64,000 nucleotides of DNA from Rhizobium hidalgonense (GCF_002914525.1 NZ_LODW01000051.1:1-64000), one strand, 5' to 3'; counted from the first letter of the stretch, positions 43,444-53,026 are shown. Translations and numbers: made by a program. Notes: generated from the letters alone by a model not told the origin.

Positions 43444-44736
43444 TCAGATGATCCCGCCGCCGCCGGCAGCCGAAGCCGGACGTTCGGCCGCCACCTTGTT
43501 GCGGTAGCCGCTGGCGCGGTAGGCGGCGATCGGGTCGATCGCACCGCCGGCCCTGCGCCGAGCTTCGGCCAGGATCGGCTCGACATCGGCGCGGTAGGCG
43601 CGCTTCAGCGTTTCCGACGCCATTAGCGCGTCGTTGTCCTGCTGATAGCCTTCGAGCGCCTTGCGGTCGACGATGAGCGCCTGCGCATAGGCGCGGCGGA
43701 TTTCGTTGGCGCTGTTGATCAGGCTTTCGATCGGATCGGTGACATTGTGCGACTGGTCGATCATATGGGCCGGGTTGAAGTCGTTGACGCCGCGCTGCTC
43801 GGCATCGACCAGCTCGTTGAACACCAGGAACAGCCGGTAGGGATCGATCGCGCCGGCATCGAGATCGTCATCGCCATATTTCGAATCGTTGAAGTGGAAG
43901 CCGCCGAGCTTGCCGAACTGGATCAGGCGGGCGACGATCATCTCGATATTGGTGTTCGGCGCATGGTGGCCGAGATCGACGAGGCAGTGGGCCTTGGGGC
44001 CGAGCGTCTGGGCGATAAGGTAGTTGGTGCCCCAATCCTGAACGATCGTCGAATAGAAGGCCGGCTCGTACATCTTGTGCTCGGAGAACAGCTTCCAGTC
44101 GTCGGGCAGCGCCTTGTAAATGTCCGCCATCGAGGCGAGGTAACGCTCGAATGCCCTGGTGAAATTGCTCTGGCCGGGGAAATTCGAGCCGTCGCCGATC
44201 CAGACGGTGAGGGCCTTCGAGCCGATCGCCTTGCCGATCTCGATGCATTCGAGATTGTGTTCGACCGCCTGGGCGCGTGTTGCCGCGTCGGTATGGCTGA
44301 GCGAGCCGTATTTGTAGGAATGCGCTTGTCCCGGCGCGTCGGAAAAGGTGTTGGAATTCATCGCGTCGAAGCCGAGGCCGAGCGCATCGCCCTTGGCCTT
44401 CAATTCCTTGGAATCCGTTTTGTCCCAGGGAATATGCAGCGAAACATTCGGCGTCGCCTGCGTCAGCTGGTTGATGACGGCGCAATCGTCGAGCTTGTCG
44501 AAGATGCCGCGCGGCTCACCGGTGCCAGGGAAACGGGCAAAGCGCGTGCCGCCGGTGCCGACGCCCCAGGAGGGAACGGCGACGAAGAATTCGGCGACCC
44601 TGCGGGTGATTGCTTCGATATCGACGCCGCGACGGTCAAGGGTGGCGCCCAGCGCCTCGTAATCGGCTTTCAGTGCGGTCGCCCGCTTGTTGTTTTCGCT
44701 CGCGACCAGATCCTGCGCGATCCTGAACTCGGCCAT
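43444..44736 (-). CDS. rhaI: L-rhamnose isomerase (rhizobial RhaI type)
   Basis: 430 residues of the L-rhamnose catabolism isomerase family found in alphaproteobacteria, distinct in sequence from E. coli RhaA. It converts L-rhamnose to L-rhamnulose. Metal-site features of the xylose-isomerase-like barrel are visible: FSEHKMYEPAF (Glu), LVDLGHHAPNTNIE (Asp, His), GGFHFNDSKYGDDDLDAG (His, Asp cluster). The start at 44736 has GGAGGAAGAC directly upstream; an ATG seven codons earlier lacks it. It follows rhaD on the same strand, the rhaDI order known from R. leguminosarum, separated by a palindromic repeat element. Confidence 0.93.
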   Translation of the reverse strand: MAEFRIAQDLVASENNKRATALKADYEALGATLDRRGVDIEAITRRVAEFFVAVPSWGVGTGGTRFARFPGTGEPRGIFDKLDDCAVINQLTQATPNVSLHIPWDKTDSKELKAKGDALGLGFDAMNSNTFSDAPGQAHSYKYGSLSHTDAATRAQAVEHNLECIEIGKAIGSKALTVWIGDGSNFPGQSNFTRAFERYLASMADIYKALPDDWKLFSEHKMYEPAFYSTIVQDWGTNYLIAQTLGPKAHCLVDLGHHAPNTNIEMIVARLIQFGKLGGFHFNDSKYGDDDLDAGAIDPYRLFLVFNELVDAEQRGVNDFNPAHMIDQSHNVTDPIESLINSANEIRRAYAQALIVDRKALEGYQQDNDALMASETLKRAYRADVEPILAEARRRAGGAIDPIAAYRASGYRNKVAAERPASAAGGGGII

Positions 44737-44773
44737 GTCTTCCTCCCGGTTCTGCAATTTCTACATTGGAACT

Positions 44774-44919
44774 GCCGTGGGGCCGCCCCTCATCCGCCTG
44801 CCGGCACCTTCTCCCCATTCACGGGGGAGAAGGGAATATGCCGCTCCGGCTCAGTCCCACTCCAACATTTCGTTGGGCAAGTCCCCTCTCGCCATCTAAC
44901 GTGGAAGGGTGAGGGCAGA
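44774..44919. repeat. RIME-like rhizobial intergenic palindromic element
   Basis: Between rhaD and rhaI lies a mosaic of palindromes: CCTTCTCCCC (44807-44816) pairs perfectly with GGGGAGAAGG (44824-44833), and an outer GCCCCTCA near 44775 pairs partly with TGAGGGC near 44910. The wording CCCCTCATCC...CCTTCTCCCC is that of the Rhizobium-specific intergenic mosaic elements as I remember them. It is non-coding and could modulate rhaDI read-through. Confidence 0.75.
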
Positions 44920-44941
44920 CGAATCCGCCCCGGTCAAAAAA

Positions 44942-47038
44942 TTACCGCGTAAAGCTCTGCACGTTGCCGGCGTCGACGTTGATGATGTTGCCGGTCGATT
45001 TGGCCGAAAGGTCCGATGCGAGGAAGTAGATCGCCTCGGCGATATCCTCCGGAAACACATTGAGTTTCAGCATCGAACGCTTGCGGTAATGTTCCTCGAG
45101 ATCATCCACCTCGATCTTCGAGGAGGCGGCGCGCTGCTCGCGCCATTCGCCGCTCCAGATTTTCGAACCGCGCAGCACCGCATCGGGGTTGACGGTGTTG
45201 ACCCGGATGCCGGCATCCGCGCCTTCCAGCGCCAAGCAGCGGGCGAGATGGATTTCGGCGGCCTTTGCCGTGCAATAGGCCGACGCATTCGGCGAAGCGG
45301 CAAGGCCGTTCTTCGAGGCGACGAAGACGATGTTGCCGCCGAGAGCCTGGCGGCGGAACAGACGGAAGGCTTCGCGCGAAACCAGGAAATAGCCTGTCGC
45401 CAGAATATCGATATTGCGGTTCCAGGTCGAAAGCTCGGTTGCTTCGATCGGCGCGGAGGAGGCAATGCCGGCATTCGAGACGAGGATATCGACGCCGCCG
45501 AATTCGACCGAGGCTTCCGTGAAGGAGGCGATCACCGCATCTTCCTTGGTGACGTCGAGCCGGACGCTGCGCACGGCGTCAGTGCCGTATTTCTTGACGA
45601 AATCGGCTTCGGTGGCCTCAAGTGCCGCCTGGTCGATATCGGCAAGCACCACGCAGGCGCCCTCGCCGACGAGGCGGGCAGCCGTCGCCCGGCCAATGCC
45701 GCCGGCGCCGCCGGTAACGAAGGCGACGCGGCCGGCAAGGCTCTTCGGCTTCGGCATGCGCTGGAGCTTGGCCTCTTCGAGCAGCCAGTATTCGATATCG
45801 AAGGCTTCCTGCTCCGGCAGGCCCTGATATTCCGAGACCGTCGAGGCGCCGCGCATGACGTTGATGGCGTTGACGTAGAATTCGCTGGCGATGCGGGCGG
45901 TTGCCTTGTCGCGGGCAAAGGACAGCATGCCGACGCCGGGAACGAGGAAGATGACGGGATTGGCGTCGCGCATGGCGGGCGAATTGTCATGCTTGCAGTC
46001 GTTGTAATAGCGGGCGTAATCGGCGCGGTAATCCTCCAGCGCCTGGTCGAGAGCGGCGACGATCGCGTCGACATCCGGCTTGGCCGGGTCGAAATCGACG
46101 ATCAGCGGGCGGATCTTGGTGCGCAGGAAATGATCCGGGCAGCTGGTGCCGAGCGCGCCGAGCGGGCGCAGATCCTTGGAATTGACGAATTCGAGCACGG
46201 CGTCCTGATCGTCGAAATGGCCGAGCTTGCGCTCCTGCTTGCCGATACGGCCGCGGATCTCCGGCATCAGCCGGGCAGCGATGGCGCGGCGCTCGGTAAC
46301 GGGTAGGCTCTGGGTCAGCGCACCACCGAAAATCGTCTTGCCTTCGGTCTTTTCCGCAAACCAGACAATCGCCTTGTTGATGATGTCGAGCGTCAACTCG
46401 TAGCAGGCCTTGGCGTCGTTTGCCCAGGTGAAGAGACCATGGCTTTCGAGCACGACGCCCTTGGCGCTCGGGTTCGCCTTGACGAAGGCTTCGAGATCGA
46501 GGCCGAGCTGGAAGCCTGGACGGCGCCAGGGCAGCCAACCGATCTCGTTACCGAAGATCTGCTGCGTCAGCTCCCTAGAGTTTTTCGAGGCGGCGATCGC
46601 GATGATCGCGTCGGGATGCATATGATCGACATGGGTGAACGGCACGAAACCGTGCAGCGGCGTGTCGATCGAGGCAGCGCGGCCATTCAGGTTGAAGGTG
46701 CAGTGCGGCAGGAAACCGACCATGCGGTCCTCGTCCTCGACACCCCTGTAGATGCCTTTCAGCGATTCCAGCTTGTCCTGGTAGAGTGTGGCGAAACCGT
46801 CGAGCTTGATGGTGCCGACGTCGCCGCCCGAACCCTTGACCCAGAGCACCTTGACCTTGCCGCCATCAAGCGGATCGGTTTCCATCACCTTCGCCGAGGT
46901 GTTGCCGCCGCCGTAATTGGTGATGCGCTTGTCGGCGCCGAGCAGATTGGAGCGATAGAGCAGCTTGCCGGGCTCATCGAGGCCTGCCGCGTAACCATCA
47001 TCCCACCGGTTTTCCAGAAGCCGGACGTTCGCCGCCAT
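44942..47038 (-). CDS. rhaD: Bifunctional rhamnulose-1-phosphate aldolase / lactaldehyde dehydrogenase (fused)
   Basis: 698 residues with two enzymes in one chain. Residues about 1-430 are a class II aldolase/adducin domain with the zinc-site motif THVDHMHPDA (about 135) and LESHGLFTW. Residues about 430-698 are a short-chain dehydrogenase with GGAGGIGRATA (about 440), LVSNAG, FVASKNG and catalytic Tyr/Lys in ASAYCTAKAAE (about 586-590). The aldolase should split L-rhamnulose-1-phosphate into dihydroxyacetone phosphate and L-lactaldehyde, and the dehydrogenase should process lactaldehyde. It is first in the rhaDI transcript, divergent from rhaR. Confidence 0.93.
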   Translation of the reverse strand: MAANVRLLENRWDDGYAAGLDEPGKLLYRSNLLGADKRITNYGGGNTSAKVMETDPLDGGKVKVLWVKGSGGDVGTIKLDGFATLYQDKLESLKGIYRGVEDEDRMVGFLPHCTFNLNGRAASIDTPLHGFVPFTHVDHMHPDAIIAIAASKNSRELTQQIFGNEIGWLPWRRPGFQLGLDLEAFVKANPSAKGVVLESHGLFTWANDAKACYELTLDIINKAIVWFAEKTEGKTIFGGALTQSLPVTERRAIAARLMPEIRGRIGKQERKLGHFDDQDAVLEFVNSKDLRPLGALGTSCPDHFLRTKIRPLIVDFDPAKPDVDAIVAALDQALEDYRADYARYYNDCKHDNSPAMRDANPVIFLVPGVGMLSFARDKATARIASEFYVNAINVMRGASTVSEYQGLPEQEAFDIEYWLLEEAKLQRMPKPKSLAGRVAFVTGGAGGIGRATAARLVGEGACVVLADIDQAALEATEADFVKKYGTDAVRSVRLDVTKEDAVIASFTEASVEFGGVDILVSNAGIASSAPIEATELSTWNRNIDILATGYFLVSREAFRLFRRQALGGNIVFVASKNGLAASPNASAYCTAKAAEIHLARCLALEGADAGIRVNTVNPDAVLRGSKIWSGEWREQRAASSKIEVDDLEEHYRKRSMLKLNVFPEDIAEAIYFLASDLSAKSTGNIINVDAGNVQSFTR

Positions 47039-47123
47039 GTCATCCTCCCATATAGGCTTGCAAGGCGCAAACGATCAGCGCGCCCTTTCGCTGACGGTAT
47101 CGCGCATCAAAACTACGCTTGTC

Positions 47124-47182
47124 AATCGAAAACGATCAAATTCGATTATTGTGCAGCGCAATATGAAATTTTATGATCGTTT
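47124..47182. promoter_or_regulatory. RhaR operator region between rhaDI and rhaRSTPQUK
   Basis: Two dyads: AATCGAA-N10-TTCGATT (47124-47147), perfect, and AAACGATCA (47130-47138) mirrored by TGATCGTTT (47174-47182). The A/T-rich words around CGAT recur in both orientations across the divergent promoter region, as expected for a DeoR-type regulator acting on both transcripts. Confidence 0.6.
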
Positions 47183-47186
47183 GTGA

Positions 47187-47216
47187 TTGACAGGCTTTAA
47201 CGGATACGAAATAAAT
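47187..47216 (+). promoter_or_regulatory. Candidate promoter of rhaR
   Basis: TTGACA (47187-47192) is followed after 17-18 bases by AATAAA/ATAAAT (47210-47216), 20 bases before the rhaR start. The operator dyad ends just upstream of the -35. Confidence 0.45.
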
Positions 47217-47236
47217 ATGAGAAGAGGAGGAGCCCA

Positions 47237-48049
47237 ATGCACGAACGCGAACGTCATCGTATTATCTTAAGCGCCGTCCAGGAAAAGTCCGTCGTCACGA
47301 TCCAGGACATTGCCGAGTTGACGGAAGCTTCTGAAGCGACAATCAGGCGCGACATTGCGGCTCTTCATGTGCAGGGCAAGATCCGTCGCGTCCGCGGCGG
47401 CGCGGAGGCGGTGCATCCGCCGCAGCTCGGCAATCTCGCCGGCCGGCCTTTCCGGGTTTCAGAATCAGTCAACATCGATAAAAAGCGTGCAATTGCGCGC
47501 GCCGCCGTCGAACTTTGCGAGGCCGGCGACGCCATCATCATCAATGGCGGCACGACGACCTTCCAGATGGTGCATTATATGGCCGGCCACCGCCTGCAGG
47601 TAATGACCAACTCTTTTGCCATTGCCGAACATCTGGTGAAGCACTCGAAAAACACCGTGACGGTGCCGGGCGGCGCGATCTATCGCGAACAGAGCCTGAT
47701 CCTGTCGCCTTTCGACAATGACGCGATCCGCAATTTTTATGCGCGGCGCATGTTCATCGGCGCGCAGGGCGTCGGGCCGCTCGGGATCATGGAGGCGGAC
47801 GCCCTCATTATCCAGAGCGAGCAGAAGCTGATGCACCAGGCCGACGAACTCGTCGTCATGGCCGATTCAAGCAAATTCAATCGCCGGTCGAGCCTCATTC
47901 TCTGCGCGCTCGACCGCGTTTCTGCGATCATCACCGATGACGGGATTTCGGAAGAGGCAGCTCGCATGGTCGAGAATGCCGGCGTCCGGCTCATTGTCGC
48001 GAACCCGGTGGCGCAGCTTGCGAAGGAGGATTCCTCGTCGGTCGCATGA
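47237..48049 (+). CDS. rhaR: DeoR-family regulator of rhamnose catabolism
   Basis: 270 residues. The DeoR helix-turn-helix signature is complete (IQDIAELTEASEATIRRDIAALHVQGKIRRVRGGA, about residues 21-55), followed by the sugar-phosphate-sensing domain with the NGGTTTFQM loop (about 95-103) and a VMADSSKF segment (about 213-220). It is the first gene of the transport/kinase operon and divergent from rhaDI. In R. leguminosarum RhaR is known as the negative regulator of this locus; the inducing ligand would be a rhamnose phosphate intermediate. Confidence 0.92.
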   Translation: MHERERHRIILSAVQEKSVVTIQDIAELTEASEATIRRDIAALHVQGKIRRVRGGAEAVHPPQLGNLAGRPFRVSESVNIDKKRAIARAAVELCEAGDAIIINGGTTTFQMVHYMAGHRLQVMTNSFAIAEHLVKHSKNTVTVPGGAIYREQSLILSPFDNDAIRNFYARRMFIGAQGVGPLGIMEADALIIQSEQKLMHQADELVVMADSSKFNRRSSLILCALDRVSAIITDDGISEEAARMVENAGVRLIVANPVAQLAKEDSSSVA

Positions 48050-48097
48050 AGCGCCGCCGAGGTGTGGAAGTCTAAATCTTAATGGGAGGAAAGTGAC

Positions 48098-49093
48098 ATG
48101 AAATTCGCAAAGACACTTGCGCTCGGCGCAGCGCTAGCCGTCGCTATGATGGCCGGCACCGCCAGCGCCAAGGACATCAAGATCGGCCTCGTCGTGAAGT
48201 CGCTCGGCAACGGCTTCTTCGACGCCGCCAATAAGGGCGCCCAGGAAGCCGCCAAGGAACTCGGCGGCGTAGAAGTGATCTACACCGGTCCGACCTCGAC
48301 GACGGCCGAAGGCCAGATCGAAGTGATCAACTCGCTGATCGCCCAGGGCGTCGATGCCATCGCCGTTTCGGCGAACGATCCCGACGCGCTCGTTCCGGCG
48401 CTGAAGAAGGCTGCCCAGCGCGGCATCAAGGTGATCTCCTGGGATTCCGGCGTCGCACCTGAAGGCCGCATCCTGCAGCTCAACCCATCTTCCAACGAGT
48501 TGATCGGCAAGATGTGCCTGACGCTCGTCAAGGACCACCTTGAAGGTGGCAAGGGTGACTTCGCCATCCTGTCGGCAACGACCACCTCGACCAACCAGAA
48601 CATCTGGATCGACCAGATGAAAAAGCAGCTCAAGGATTTCGCCGGCCTCAACCTCGTCACCACAGTCTATGGCGACGACCTCTCCGACAAGTCCTATCGT
48701 GAAGCCGAAGGCCTCTTGAAGTCCAACCCGAACGTCAAGGTCATCGTCGCTCCGACGACGGTCGGCGTTCTCGCCGCTTCCAAGGTCGTCGAAGACAAGG
48801 GTCTCGTCGGCAAGGTCTACGTCACCGGTCTCGGGCTGCCGTCCGAAATGGCCGGCGCGATCAAGTCGGGCGCCACGAAGGAATTCGCCATCTGGAATCC
48901 GATCGATCTCGGCTATTCCGCCACCCAGATCGCCTATCACCTGGCAAAGGGTGATACCGACGGCAAGCCGGGCAGCGAAATCGAAGCAGGCCGCATGGGC
49001 AAGATCAAGATTGGCGACAATGGCGAAGCCGCCATGGCCGATCCCTTCGTCTACAACGCTTCCAACATCGACCAGTTCTCCAAGGTCTTCTGA
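48098..49093 (+). CDS. rhaS: Rhamnose ABC transporter, periplasmic binding protein
   Basis: 331 residues, signal peptide ending GTASA at about residue 23, then a family-1 sugar-binding fold of the ribose/rhamnose type: IGLVVKSLGNGFFDAANKGAQEAA, INSLIAQGVDAIAVSANDP, and a C-terminal half with GLPSEMAGAIKSG. GGAGGAAAG stands five bases before the ATG. Delivers L-rhamnose to the RhaPQ channel. A strong hairpin after the stop may make this protein more abundant than the membrane components. Confidence 0.93.
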   Translation: MKFAKTLALGAALAVAMMAGTASAKDIKIGLVVKSLGNGFFDAANKGAQEAAKELGGVEVIYTGPTSTTAEGQIEVINSLIAQGVDAIAVSANDPDALVPALKKAAQRGIKVISWDSGVAPEGRILQLNPSSNELIGKMCLTLVKDHLEGGKGDFAILSATTTSTNQNIWIDQMKKQLKDFAGLNLVTTVYGDDLSDKSYREAEGLLKSNPNVKVIVAPTTVGVLAASKVVEDKGLVGKVYVTGLGLPSEMAGAIKSGATKEFAIWNPIDLGYSATQIAYHLAKGDTDGKPGSEIEAGRMGKIKIGDNGEAAMADPFVYNASNIDQFSKVF

Positions 49094-49114
49094 TCCGAAG
49101 CAGCTCTATAAAAG

Positions 49115-49138
49115 CCCGGCGGCCTGATAGCCGCCGGG
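49115..49138 (+). terminator. Intra-operon hairpin after rhaS (attenuator or mRNA-stabilising)
   Basis: CCCGGCGGC (49115-49123) pairs perfectly with GCCGCCGGG (49130-49138) around a 6-base loop, followed by ATTTCT. It lies between the binding-protein gene and the ATPase gene, the usual position for partial termination or 3'-end protection in sugar ABC operons. Confidence 0.7.
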
Positions 49139-49166
49139 ATTTCTCATTCGACACTGGTATAAGCCG

Positions 49167-50702
49167 ATGAACGCCGCCTTTCAACAATCCGTCACGGACA
49201 GCAAAACCGGCGATGCCCCCGCCATTCTGGAAATGCGCGGCATCTCGCAGATCTTTCCAGGCGTGAAAGCGCTCGACAATGTCAGCATCGCGCTTCACCC
49301 CGGCACGGTCACCGCGCTGATCGGCGAAAACGGCGCCGGCAAATCGACGCTCGTCAAGATCCTGACCGGCATCTACAGGCCGAACGAAGGCGAGATCCTG
49401 GTCGACGGCCGAACGGTGACCTTCTCCAGCGCCCAGGCGGCGATCGATGCCGGCGTCACCGCCATCCATCAGGAAACCGTGCTGTTCGACGAGTTGACGG
49501 TTGCCGAAAACATCTTCCTCGGCCATGCGCCGCGCACGCGCTTTCGCACCATCGACTGGCAGGTGATGAACAGCCGCTCGAAGACGCTGCTGACCGCGCT
49601 TGAAAGCAATATCGATCCGACGATCCGGCTGAAGGACCTCTCGATCGCGCAGCGCCACCTGGTGGCGATTGCCCGCGCTTTGTCGATCGAGGCCCGCATC
49701 GTCATCATGGACGAGCCGACGGCCGCCCTTTCCCGCAAGGAGATCGACGATCTCTTCCGCATCATCAAGGGCCTGAAGGAACAGGGCAAGGCGATCCTGT
49801 TCATCAGCCACAAGTTCGACGAGGTCTACGAGATCGCCGACGATTTCGTCGTCTTCCGCGACGGCCGCGCTATCGGTCAGGGCCGGCTCAAGGAAACGCC
49901 ACAGGACGAAATCGTCCGCATGATGGTCGGCCGCGACGTCGAAAACGCCTTCCCGAAGATCGACGTGGCAATCGGCGCTCCGGTGCTCGACGTCGAAAAA
50001 TACAGCCACCGCACCGAATTCCGCGATATTTCGCTGACCCTGCGCAAGGGCGAGATTCTCGGCATCTACGGCCTGATCGGCGCCGGACGGTCGGAACTCG
50101 CGCAGTCGCTCTTCGGCATCACCCGGCCGCTCTCCGGCAGGCTGACGCTCGAGGGTCGGGAAATTTCGATCCATGCGCCGCATGATGCGATCAAAGCCGG
50201 CATCGTCTATGTTCCCGAAGAGCGCGGCCGCCACGGCCTGGCGCTGCCGATGCCGATCTATCAGAACATGACGCTGCCATCGCTCGCACGCACCTCGCGC
50301 AAGGGCTTCCTGCAGGCGGCGGAAGAATTCGCGCTCGCCCGCAAATATGCCGAGCGGCTGGATCTGCGCGCCGCCGCCCTCTCCGTGCCGGTCGGCACGT
50401 TGTCGGGGGGCAATCAGCAGAAGGTCGTCATCGGCAAGTGGCTCGCCACCACGCCCAAGGTCATCATCCTCGATGAACCCACCAAGGGCATCGACATCGG
50501 CTCGAAGGCTGCCGTCCACGGCTTCATCAGCGAGCTTGCCGCAGAGGGCCTCTCGATCATCATGATCTCTTCCGAACTGCCCGAAATCATCGGCATGTCG
50601 GACCGGGTACTGGTGATGAAGGAAGGTCTGTCGGCCGGGCTCTTCGAGCGCGATCAGCTTTCACCGGAAGCGCTGGTGCGCGCGGCGACCGGAAATGCAT
50701 GA
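49167..50702 (+). CDS. rhaT: Rhamnose ABC transporter, fused double ATP-binding protein
   Basis: 511 residues with two ABC domains as in RbsA/XylG. Domain 1 (about residues 13-245): Walker A GENGAGKST, AIHQETVLFDELTVAENIFLG, Walker B IVIMDEPTAALS, ISHK. Domain 2 (about 260-505): a degenerate Walker A region GLIGAGRSELAQSLFG, VPEERGRHGL, signature LSGGNQQKV and Walker B VIILDEPTKGIDIG. Energises import of rhamnose through RhaP and RhaQ. GC-rich and in the same transcript as its neighbours; its stop overlaps the region where rhaP begins. Confidence 0.93.
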   Translation: MNAAFQQSVTDSKTGDAPAILEMRGISQIFPGVKALDNVSIALHPGTVTALIGENGAGKSTLVKILTGIYRPNEGEILVDGRTVTFSSAQAAIDAGVTAIHQETVLFDELTVAENIFLGHAPRTRFRTIDWQVMNSRSKTLLTALESNIDPTIRLKDLSIAQRHLVAIARALSIEARIVIMDEPTAALSRKEIDDLFRIIKGLKEQGKAILFISHKFDEVYEIADDFVVFRDGRAIGQGRLKETPQDEIVRMMVGRDVENAFPKIDVAIGAPVLDVEKYSHRTEFRDISLTLRKGEILGIYGLIGAGRSELAQSLFGITRPLSGRLTLEGREISIHAPHDAIKAGIVYVPEERGRHGLALPMPIYQNMTLPSLARTSRKGFLQAAEEFALARKYAERLDLRAAALSVPVGTLSGGNQQKVVIGKWLATTPKVIILDEPTKGIDIGSKAAVHGFISELAAEGLSIIMISSELPEIIGMSDRVLVMKEGLSAGLFERDQLSPEALVRAATGNA

Positions 50703-50712
50703 GGTGATGGGC

Positions 50713-51702
50713 ATGGCCAAACTGATCAGAAAACGCGAAACCCTGCTCTTTGCCATCATCGTGCTGATGATCGGCATCTTCTCGACGCGGGCCGCCGATT
50801 TCGCCACACCGGACAATCTCGCCGGTATCTTCAACGATACAGCGATCCTGATCATTCTGGCGCTTGCCCAGATGACGGTCATCCTGACGAAATCGATCGA
50901 TCTCTCGGTTGCCGCCAATCTCGCCTTTACCGGCATGGCGATCGCGATGATGAATGCCGCCTTTCCCGGCCTGCCGCTGATCTTGCTGATCCTTGCCGCG
51001 GTCGTGATCGGTGCTGCGCTCGGCTCCATCAACGGCTTCCTCGTCTGGCGCCTCGAAATCCCGCCGATCGTCGTCACCCTAGGCACGCTTACCATCTATC
51101 GCGGCATGGCTTTTGTGCTCTCCGGCGGCGCCTGGGTGAACGCGCACCAGATGACACCGACCTTCCTCGCCGTCCCCCGCACGCCGATTCTCGGCCTGCC
51201 GGTGCTGGGCTGGGTTGCGATCATCATCGTCGCGCTGATGTACATGCTGCTGCGCTACAGCCAGTTCGGCCGCTCGGCCTATGCGACCGGCGGCAATCCG
51301 ACGGCTGCCGTCTATGCCGGCATCGATACCGGCCGCACGAAGTTCCTGGCCTTCGTGCTTTCGGGGGCGCTTGCCGGCCTTTCCAGCTATCTCTGGGTGT
51401 CGCGTTATGCCGTCGCCTATGTCGATATCGCCAACGGCTTCGAACTCGACAGCGTCGCGGCCTGCGTTATCGGCGGCATCTCGATTGCCGGAGGCGTCGG
51501 CTCTGTCGCCGGCACCGTGCTCGGCGCGCTCTTCCTCGGCGTCATCAAGAACGCCCTGCCGGTCATCGGCATTTCGCCCTTCACGCAGATGGCGATCTCC
51601 GGAACCGTCATCATCCTTGCCGTCGTCTTCAACGCAAGGCGCGAGCGCAATCGAGGCCGCATCATCCTGCGTGACCGCGCAGCAGCGGAGGTCGCAGCAT
51701 GA
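50713..51702 (+). CDS. rhaP: Rhamnose ABC transporter permease
   Basis: 329 residues, about eight to ten membrane helices of the RbsC/BPD_transp_2 family (ILALAQMTVILTKSIDLSVAANLAFTGMAIAM near residues 52-83; FLAFVLSGALAGLSSYLWVSR; CVIGGISIAGGVGSVAGTVLGALFLG). The ATG at 50713 is preferred because GAGGTG lies six bases before it; ATGs at 50695 and 50707 lack correct spacing, and the first overlaps the rhaT end. Overlaps rhaQ by four bases. Forms the channel with RhaQ. Confidence 0.92.
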   Translation: MAKLIRKRETLLFAIIVLMIGIFSTRAADFATPDNLAGIFNDTAILIILALAQMTVILTKSIDLSVAANLAFTGMAIAMMNAAFPGLPLILLILAAVVIGAALGSINGFLVWRLEIPPIVVTLGTLTIYRGMAFVLSGGAWVNAHQMTPTFLAVPRTPILGLPVLGWVAIIIVALMYMLLRYSQFGRSAYATGGNPTAAVYAGIDTGRTKFLAFVLSGALAGLSSYLWVSRYAVAYVDIANGFELDSVAACVIGGISIAGGVGSVAGTVLGALFLGVIKNALPVIGISPFTQMAISGTVIILAVVFNARRERNRGRIILRDRAAAEVAA

Positions 51703-52709
51703 GCACCGTTTCTTCAACACCCGGAAAACGGGTCATTCCCGATCGGCTCGGCACACCTTTCAAGCGCGTCATTTCGAGCTGGGAAGTGCTGCTCTTCGGT
51801 GTCGCCGTCCTGATCTTCATCTTCAATTCCGTGGCCTCTCCCTATTTCCTCGATGCCTGGAACCTCTCGGACGCGACATTCAACTTCACCGAAAAGGCGA
51901 TGATCGCCTTCGCCATGGCGCTGCTCGTCATCTCGGGCGAAATCGACCTCTCGGTCGCCGCGATCATCGCGCTTGCCTCGACGGCGATGGGGGCGGCGGC
52001 GCAGCTTGGCGTCGGCACGCCCGGACTGGTGCTGATCGGCATCGGCACCGGCCTTGCATGCGGCATCTTCAACGGCGTGCTGGTCTCGGTGCTGAAACTG
52101 CCGTCGATCGTCGTCACCATCGGCACGATGAGCCTATTCCGCGGCATTTCCTATATCGTGCTCGGCGACCAGGCTTACGGCAAGTATCCCGCCGACTTCG
52201 CCTATTTCGGTCAGGGTTATGTGTTCTGGGTGTTTTCCTTCGAATTCGTGCTGTTCATCGTACTGGCGGCCCTCTTCGCCATCCTGCTGCATGCGACGAA
52301 TTTCGGCCGGCAGGTCTATGCGATCGGCAATAATGATTTTGCCGCCCGCTTCTCCGGTATCCCGGTCGAGCGCGTGAAATTCATTCTCTTCCTGCTGACC
52401 GGCGTCATGAGCGGCATTGCCGCCGTCTGCCTGACCTCGCGCCTCGGTTCGACCCGGCCGTCGATCGCCCAAGGCTGGGAGCTCGAAGTCGTCACCATGG
52501 TCGTGCTCGGCGGCATCTCGATCCTCGGCGGCTCCGGCAGGATCGGCGGCGTCGTCATCGCTGCCTTCGTCATGGGCCTCGTCACCTTCGGCCTCGGCCT
52601 GTTGAACGTGCCCGGCATCGTCATGTCGATTTTCATCGGCCTGCTCCTGATTATCACTATTGCGATCCCGATCATTGCCCGCCGCATCAAGCTCATGAGC
52701 TCCCGATGA
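51699..52709 (+). CDS. rhaQ: Rhamnose ABC transporter permease
   Basis: 336 residues, second permease of the RbsC family, with a longer hydrophilic N terminus before the first helix ([18 protein letters not shown]). Core helices include [27 protein letters not shown] and [38 protein letters not shown]. Translationally coupled on both sides: ATGA overlaps with rhaP and with rhaU. Confidence 0.92.
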   Translation: MSTVSSTPGKRVIPDRLGTPFKRVISSWEVLLFGVAVLIFIFNSVASPYFLDAWNLSDATFNFTEKAMIAFAMALLVISGEIDLSVAAIIALASTAMGAAAQLGVGTPGLVLIGIGTGLACGIFNGVLVSVLKLPSIVVTIGTMSLFRGISYIVLGDQAYGKYPADFAYFGQGYVFWVFSFEFVLFIVLAALFAILLHATNFGRQVYAIGNNDFAARFSGIPVERVKFILFLLTGVMSGIAAVCLTSRLGSTRPSIAQGWELEVVTMVVLGGISILGGSGRIGGVVIAAFVMGLVTFGLGLLNVPGIVMSIFIGLLLIITIAIPIIARRIKLMSSR

Positions 52710-53026
52710 CCCTGGAAAAACACGCCTTCAAGATGCAGCTCAACCCCGGCATGGAAGCCGAATACCGCAAGCGGCATGACGAGATCTGGCCGGAACTGGT
52801 CGATCTCCTGCACCAATCGGGCGCCAGCGACTATTCCATCCATCTCGACCGCGAGACCAACACGCTCTTCGGCGTGCTGACGCGGCCGGCCGACCACACG
52901 ATGGCAAGCCTGCCGGAGCATCCAGTCATGAAGAAATGGTGGGCTCATATGGCCGATATCATGGCAAGCAATCCGGATAACTCGCCCGCTCAGAGCGACC
53001 TCGTCACCCTCTTCCATATGCCATGA
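52706..53026 (+). CDS. rhaU: L-rhamnose mutarotase
   Basis: 106 residues, full length for the RhaM/RhaU family. It interconverts alpha and beta anomers of L-rhamnose so that the isomerase is supplied. Family features: [27 protein letters not shown] at the N terminus (with the conserved His), [18 protein letters not shown], and the C-terminal [12 protein letters not shown]. It lies between rhaQ and rhaK with four-base overlaps on each side; in R. leguminosarum RhaU was the first mutarotase described for this locus. Confidence 0.95.
   Translation: MTLEKHAFKMQLNPGMEAEYRKRHDEIWPELVDLLHQSGASDYSIHLDRETNTLFGVLTRPADHTMASLPEHPVMKKWWAHMADIMASNPDNSPAQSDLVTLFHMP

Noticed and set aside
49005..50519. 504-codon minus-strand frame opposite rhaT
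   Set aside because: Antisense to a double ABC ATPase with all motifs; no supporting start or domain.
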